A DNA stretch of 64,000 nucleotides from the NCBI GenBank assembly GCA_027257055.1, contig JAPVLO010000133.1, positions 6,014,001 to 6,078,000 of the forward strand. Direction: 5' to 3'. The position numbers and the translations under genes are program-made. Shown piece by piece: positions 57,687 through 64,000 of the stretch (its first letter is position 1; each line of letters starts with the position of its first letter). The notes under the pieces were generated by a model. The model was not told the origin of the DNA and did not search any database. It saw only the letters and a list, made by a program, of their open reading frames with translations. This DNA comes from Cephalopachus bancanus (Eukaryota > Chordata > Mammalia > Primates > Tarsiidae).

Positions 57687-59455
57687 CCCCCCTTCTTCTC
57701 TCCTTCTTGCATCTACAACTCCATTATGTCTCTCAAGCACCAGAAGCAGTTTGGCCACCCCAGGGAAGGGGGAGCGCCTCGCCCTTCTTCCTCAGTTACT
57801 GAGAGGAGAAGAACAGAACGCCAAAAGGAAAGCTGCTACCCCCAGCAAACAACAGGAATCCACTCCAGGGAATGAGTCTAGTGAACACTGGGGCCGAGAA
57901 GCAGAGGAATCCTAACACAGACCATGAGGTGAAGCTTGGTGCCAAGGAAACCTGACTGGCATGAATCAGATTTTAGCAGGATGACCACTTCAGGAAAGTC
58001 AAAACTAAAGGACTTCTGTGAAACAGACAAGCCAAATTTTTCACTCTCCCTGCCAATGTGAAGAAAGGGAAACGGAGGCAGAAAGGCCGATTGACCTCCC
58101 AAAGGCCACCCAGAGAGCCTCTTGGGCCTCAGCTTCTCTTTAAAATAAAGGTTTACTTTAGATACTCAAATAGACATTTTGAAATGTTGTTCAACTCCAA
58201 AACCTCAACCGCCATCCTGTGTGTTTACAGTTCAGGACGATCCACCTTTCCCTGGGTCCTCAGAGGCCTCATCTGAGGGACCTGATTGATGTCTCCCGCA
58301 GTCCAAACCAAAGGGCAGAATGCTCCTCGGAGAACACAGCCATGAGCTAATGGAAGGCTTTTTTCACCCCGTGGAAGGACAGGTGAGAGCAGCCAGCAGC
58401 AGGGCAGCCAGAGGTGGCACCTATCAGCTACGGAGCATGGCGAGTGCCCAGTGACCACGGGGAAGGAAACCACAGGCAGTGAGTTCAGACTCTCCAAGAG
58501 CTTTCTCAAGACACATCTGGCCTGAACAGATGCCACCCCCCTGATGGCCAGCAAATGCAATGCCGGGCAGTCTTGTTGTTTTCTATTTCACCACGGCATC
58601 TTAGACACTGTGTCCATGTTCCTGGGAGTGGGGAGTCTCCCCAATGCAGCTCTGTAAGTGGGGGGCAGAAGACTTTCTTTGTGGGACATGCTTCCTGCAA
58701 CACTTTCTTTGGGAGAGAACTAGAGAGGCCTCAGCTAGAGATTTCAACTCGGGGTTGTGTTTACACAGCAGTTTATGAAGATTTGAGGGCCTGCTGGTAG
58801 TTCTCAGAGGACAGAGGTGCTGGAAGGCTGTCAGATGGCTTCTCAGCAGAGCCACCGCCTGTAAGAACATGGCTTCCCAAAGAGAGGGTGCCCCTGAGTC
58901 TATAAAAAAAACCCAGCCCTCTGCTCAGGCCTTGCCACCGACACCACCAATGCCCTCCGCAGCCACAGCCCAGAGGCCAAGGTCGCACAGATAGTTTCTC
59001 GTCACTGCACCAGGTCAGGGGATAACTGGCAGGCCAATTGGAAAGGCAGAGTGTAAACAGGTTTTTATTTTCCCCTCCTCTGGCGCTCCATGAATAGAAC
59101 TTTCACATAAGAACCTCAAGCTGATGGAAAAATTAGATAATCACGCCCAGTTGCCCTCAGCCACCATCCTCACCCTTAGGTGGGTCAGCTAAGGGCTCGC
59201 AGACACATGAAGAGACGAACGGCCTTCATCCTGGGTGCCTTCGGGGAGGCGAATAATAGAAGACACCAAGAAACACTTGGATGAATTTAAGACAGATTTC
59301 TCACTCTGATTGCTTGGACTAAATGAAGATAATTTCCATGTTTATAGAAGGACTGAAGTCACAGTGAGGAACTGTCCAAAAAGTAAGCCGGCAGCTCCCT
59401 CTACTGGCTATGTTCTGAAGTGTGCAGGATCCTAGCCTGGCGGAAACAGCAAAGA
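57687..59455. other. Unassigned DNA with MIR scrap
   Basis: 58050-58118 (GAAAGGGAAACGGAGGCAGA, AAAGGCCACCCAGAGAG) looks like a reverse MIR fragment. Otherwise no family is recognised; open frames overlap on both strands. Confidence 0.35.
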
Positions 59456-60012
59456 TGGGTTCAAGGTACAGGGAAATGTTCCAGACGTAGGGAAGGTCCA
59501 AGACATGGGGGAAGTCAAAGAAATATGGAAATATCCTAGATGTAGAAAATGTCTAAGATGTAAGGAAACGTCAAGACGTAGGGAAAAGTCCAAGTTGCTG
59601 GGAAATGCCCAAGACATTGGGAAATGTCCAAGATGTAGGAAAATGTCCAAGACATAGAAAAATGTCCAAGACACAGGGGAATGTCAAAGATGCAGGGAAA
59701 TGTCCAAGACATAGGGAAATGCCTAAGACACAGGCAAATGTCCAAGACATAGAAAAATATCCAAGACTCATGGAAATGTGCAAGACGTCGAAAATGTCCA
59801 ATACATAGAAAAATGTCCAAGATGTAGAGAAATGTCCAAGACACAGGGAAAATGTCTAAGACATTAGGAAATGTCCAAAATGTAGAGAAATGCCCAAGAC
59901 ATAGGTAAATATAGGAAATGTCCAAGACATAGGGAAATATTCAAGATGCAAGGAAATGTCCAAGATGCAGGGAAATATCCAAAACATCAAGAAATGTCCA
60001 AGAGATGGGGAT
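59456..60012 (+). repeat. Minisatellite, 18-bp unit, about 30 copies
   Basis: Units are GGGAAATGTCCAAGACAT with A or G in the last positions. Variants alternate (ACATAG, ATGTAG, ACACAG), giving a partial 36-bp higher-order rhythm. The minus strand is open with six-residue repeats (GHFPMSWTF-like), an expected by-product of an 18-bp period. Confidence 0.96.
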
Positions 60013-60705
60013 TGTGCTGTGTGTGGTCAGGATCTTCACATACAAGTAGTTCAGTGTGTAATCGCAACTGTTTCTAAATGTTCTGGTAAGATTTCTTTCA
60101 AGGCATATGAAAACTAGATCCTTACATAGAAAACGCAAAGAGAAAATAGAGAACGCCTTAGGTCTAATAGCACACACATAGCCACTGATTATTCTTCCAT
60201 TTTTAAGCATATACGTATTCAAATATTAAACAAAATTTTCCCCTTTAGAGGAAACTGTGCAAATAAACTGTGGCGATATTTCTAAAACTCACATAACTTG
60301 AGCCAGGGTTCCCACTCATATCCACAGTCTACTTCCACACTCCAGTTTCACATTTAAGGTGAAGAAAAGCTCACCAATCAGAGGCTTTTACTGGTAATGG
60401 AAAATAAAGTCTCTATGCCCACAACGAACTGGCTTTATATGGGAAATACTGGATTTTGAGAAAAGGCTCTATACTTGAGAAAGAGAATTTTTGGTTAGAA
60501 ACATTTCCCCCCGAGGCTATTTTTTTTTTAAATAAATATTTTAACGACGGAGAGCAGTATGACTTCAGATGTTCTTTGTTTGGCAGCTCAGACACAATGG
60601 TACATCCTGGGTCTACCCTCCCAGGGACAACCCCATTCACAAAACTCCAAGTGTCCACAGAGCCTAGACCTGTGGCCATTGCTGACTTTCAGGCTGGATG
60701 CTCAC
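60013..60705. other. Unassigned unique DNA
   Basis: No repeat is recognised. A 114-codon plus-strand frame (60456-60800) overlaps the minus-strand candidate exon that follows. Confidence 0.35.
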
Positions 60706-60775
60706 CTTGCTTGGTGCTGTTGGGCAGATACAAGGGAACAAACTCCCACACAGTTTCCATTTCTTTGCTTGGAAG
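60706..60775 (-). CDS. Candidate internal exon (weak)
   Basis: On the minus strand GGTTTTCATTCCAG precedes a 70-bp open segment that ends GCAAG before GTGAGC. In frame 0 the peptide includes SKEMETVWEFVPLYLPNSTK and leaves one base, so it could splice in phase to the phase 1-1 candidates at 27055-27213 and 6336-6425. Two other frames are open too, and no family is recognised. Confidence 0.2.
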
Positions 60776-61929
60776 CTGGAATGAAAACCCTTCTTATTGA
60801 CACATCCCCACATAAACAAAAGGAATATCCTAACCTCATGGAAAAGCCAACAAGTAAAGTAGTCTGACCAGGATAATGTGGAAATTAACATTACATAAAT
60901 GTATAGCCCTTTAGAGTGAAAAGTGAAATTTTCTGATTTCACTTCATTGACAAAGAGGAGTTCAATTCTGTGAATTTTATTTGATTGCAATTTGCCATGG
61001 CTTCCTTAGACCATAGCACTGAAAAGATACATTGAGTATATTGAAAATTTCTCACACATATTGACGCACGTCATTTTTATAAGGGAACAGAGGGGTCATT
61101 TAATATAACCCCACTACATCAGGACAGAGTTTCTCTTAGTACCCAATAAGTTGTTTCAAAAGATGACTTTTCCTGAACTGTACAGAAATAAAACATCAAT
61201 TCTCTTTGATGATTTGGGTTCACAAAATGCAAATTAAATAGAAATACCAAAGTTTTGGAGATAGACACAGTTTCAGCATCTCTTTACAGTCGGGGGACTT
61301 TGCTTATGTAAGTCAAACCTTTCTGATCTCAGATTCTCAACCTGCAAATACTTTTCAGAGGTTTCCAGCACACAAACGAGGGCTACTCCAATGGCTTTCA
61401 TGAGGACCTGTTTGTCCTCTTGCACTGTCTTTGTGACTGCACAGAAATGTCTTGCTCTCTGAATCAGGAAAAGTTCAACCATGTACCTCACATGGAAGGA
61501 GATGATGACATGTGACATTACTCACTCATTCCTATCACTGAGGATTTAACTGAGATCATTCATTTCAGGGTCAAGCAATGGACACCGAGCAGAAAATAAT
61601 ATGCTGCAAGATTTCCCCTTAAAAGTCAAAAATATCATATGAATTAGAAAGGAAACAGGTAATTCCATATAGAAGTGCCTCGGCAAGGCCACTGCCTTGA
61701 TTTCCCTTCAGGACATGACTTCTGACAGCTCGAGCAAGACTTCTGCAGAAACAGGCCACAGGCCGCAGGCCACAGATAGGTATAGCCAGCACTCGGAGGA
61801 GGGCACGCAGACCAGCCCTCTGTGAGGAAATTAAGGGAAACAGGAGCTGATGCAAATGCCAATTCCTCCAAGGAACTCCACACTCAAATTGCACAGCAGT
61901 GGAGCCACTAATAAATGATGAGGTATCTG
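60776..61929. other. Unassigned unique DNA
   Basis: Minus-strand frames at 61273-61518 and 61619-61942 have possible acceptors but no convincing donor. No repeat family is recognised. Confidence 0.35.
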
Positions 61930-62035
61930 CGTTTTGAAACACTTGTCCAACATTAACTAATTTGACCCTATGGTATTTTCAAAGGGATAATTATTATTCT
62001 CATCTTGCAGATGGAGAAATAAAGCAGGATGATCA
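61930..62035 (-). repeat. MIR fragment, minus strand
   Basis: GGGATAATTATTATTCTCAT, CTTGCAGATGGAGAAATAAA and GCAGGATGATCATCACA match the middle of reverse MIR. Confidence 0.6.
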
Positions 62036-64000
62036 TCACATTTAAAAAGGAACATTAGTTCATGTTATGACTAATATCATATTCAGTTACCAGTTTCATT
62101 AAAGGGTGAAAATACGCTGTCTGCATACAAAAACGACATGACTGACCCAAGATGGGTAAGGAGTGCATTTTGAGTTTTATTTTTTAACTTATTTGTTCCT
62201 TTCCTTAATCCACAGCCCACAAAAGAAAACTCTAGTGGCTTATGAAAATAACCATAAAAACAAAAGGATATGATAAATAATCATGGATGTTCTGACACAG
62301 GAAATCACAGCATCCAGAACAAGAATGGCAACTCCGTTCCAGTCAGCTGCCAGAGAAGGCTCAAGGCTTCCCCGTGAGTAAAGAAAGTGCGAACACGATT
62401 CATGGAGGCCGGACATGAAATGTGTTTGGAACTGGGTTTCTGGGAGCAGCGGCATGGGCACCTCATTCAGACCCCCTAGCTAGGGTTTCCAGGAGACCCG
62501 ACCACACAGTGCTGGCCTGGGGCACAGGGTTCTGCCCGCTAAATGGGCCAAAGTGAAAAGACTCCCAGGTGGATCAAATGTGTGATCCTGCCTGAGCTCA
62601 GAGTTTCCCCACTGGTGTGCCAGTCAGGGGCAAGTGTGTCCTCTCAGCCCTGGAAGGCAGATAGGTACCGCTTCAACCCACCTCAGTGTTCCGTACACAC
62701 ACCGTCATATTGATGCGCACAAGAGTAGGGTGCAGCTCTAGACAACAGCACCATAAACCCACAGCTCCATGTGTGGACAGACAGAAAGCCCAACCTGTAA
62801 TCCCAAGGTAGGCTGGGATGCCCATCCCTCGCTTCCAGCCCTTCTCACATGAGTGGCATGGGTGCCACCCCCCAAGTTCTGTTTCATTGTGGGCATTCAT
62901 CTCCTGCGAGTTTGCCCATCAGGACCACTTTGCTTGGAGGCAGAGATCAGTTAATGGAGTGAGCTTCAGGGTCAAGTACATTTTCACGGGAACCTAAAAC
63001 ACCCCTCTATGACCTTGAAGATACATCCATGCCAACATGCTTCTTTGACACAGGACAGAGCCATAAACTGGGCTCCAGTTCCTAAACAGAGAGAGACACT
63101 GGCTCCCTCTAGGTGAATGCACCAGAGGACAGACACACGGTTAGGCTCAGACTGACTGCCAGTAGAGGCAGCATCTAGCCAGGATGTACTCACTTTCTTT
63201 TTAGCCAACTTTCAAGAGTTGGCACATCCAGGGAGAAGCTATTTCCAAGGATTCGTGAATCCACAACACCGAGTCAAGGAAGGCCACACTCACCAGCCTG
63301 TCTCCGGCCCTCCAGGTGGGCTTTCTGCTGAACCCAACAGAGGCAGGGGAAGGACAGCTGTGGGCTGTTGGTGCCTGACCAAACTGGTGCCAGGGAGGCT
63401 CTAGACACTAATACAGGCTGTGCCTTCTCCCCTGCCTCCTGAGCTGGCAGGGATGTGGGTCAGAGAAGGACAGGGCTGCATGGACAACCAGGGCAATCTC
63501 TCCTCCACTGCCAATGAGCTGCCTCCAGGCCAATTCTCCTGGCAGGAGAATCCTCACATGACCAGAACCATATTTCCCCTTCTTAATGATATACACCACA
63601 GGCCAAGGTGTGGGACAGACAGGCTTCCAGCCTGTGCCACATGCCCTGCACAGCCTGGACAGGGGGACTCCACGCCATCAAAGGAAAACATCCTCGTGTC
63701 CCGGCGTCAGAAGAGATCAGCACAAGTCCTCCACCCCTGACCACCTTTCCCTCCTCTTAAAGCATCAGGATGCTCAGACTCCAAGTGAGTGCCATGTGAC
63801 TAAAAGTCCTTGGGAGTGGTGGGAGGGGAGAGGGGAGGCCGGAGCCAACTTGGGTCAAGGAGATATGAGAGAGGAGGTTCTGTGTGAACAGAGAGCTGCA
63901 GGACGGCCATCCCAAGGGCTGGAGAGAGGTGTGCTTGGGGGGTGGGTGCAGAGGCAGAGTCTAGAGAGAGCTCAGTGCCTCCCATGGGGACAGAAAGGAA
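62036..64000. other. Unassigned unique DNA
   Basis: AT-rich to 62280, then GC-richer. Short overlapping open frames on both strands, no recognised repeat, no convincing exon. Confidence 0.35.

Noticed and set aside
59432..59925. 129-codon hydrophobic repeat protein on the minus strand
   Set aside because: It is a translation of the 18-bp minisatellite; several frames are open simultaneously.

Overview
This is nuclear DNA of a primate: it is dense in Alu-type SINEs and also carries L1, L2, MIR, one long terminal repeat remnant and fossil DNA transposon pieces. No complete protein-coding gene can be read from it. It looks like a long intronic or intergenic stretch. The longest open frames fall in minisatellites, Alus or GC-rich unique DNA and are not convincing genes.

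The Alu elements are odd for human or any monkey or ape. Every dimeric copy I read has AluJ-like core sequence, and I see no AluS/AluY signature. Many copies share substitutions I do not know from human subfamilies: a 3' end reading GACTCCAACTC or GACTTTGACTC rather than GACTCCGTCTC, CAGCAGGTCGAGGCTG in the right arm, and an ACAATAAATCAAAAAA linker. Two CpG-rich, apparently young copies share GGCC(G/A)GGAGCGGCC. This points to a primate lineage that split off while AluJ was active. A tarsier is the best guess; it is inferred from Alu structure alone.

Layout: 0-5 kb is AT-rich unique sequence with a 23-bp direct repeat. 5.2-9.9 kb holds Alu, MIR, an LTR, a homopurine tract and L2, and contains a 90-bp acidic candidate exon on the minus strand. 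12.1-13.2 kb is a nested Alu cluster. 13.8-14.3, 20.4-20.7, 22.9-23.3, 54.9-55.4 and 59.5-60.0 kb are five unrelated minisatellites with periods of 30, 21, 53, 21 and 18 bp. 15.1-15.5 kb is a three-armed Alu and 33.1-33.8 kb a five-armed Alu concatemer. 26.3-26.9, 31.4-31.7, 37.1-38.2, 39.2-40.4, 42.7-43.0, 45.0-45.3 and 48.4-48.9 kb are L1 fragments. (CA)n/(TG)n tracts with Z-DNA potential lie at 17.3, 38.0 and 57.6 kb.

Three possible internal exons lie on the minus strand (60706-60775, 27055-27213, 6336-6425). Each has usable splice sites and an open frame, and their phases are compatible (0-1, 1-1, 1-1). They may be parts of one minus-strand gene, but only the acidic exon is reasonably convincing, and I could not recognise the protein. 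If that gene is real, the 54.9-55.4 kb minisatellite would be transcribed in the direction in which its units repeat a 5' splice-site-like AGGTGAG.
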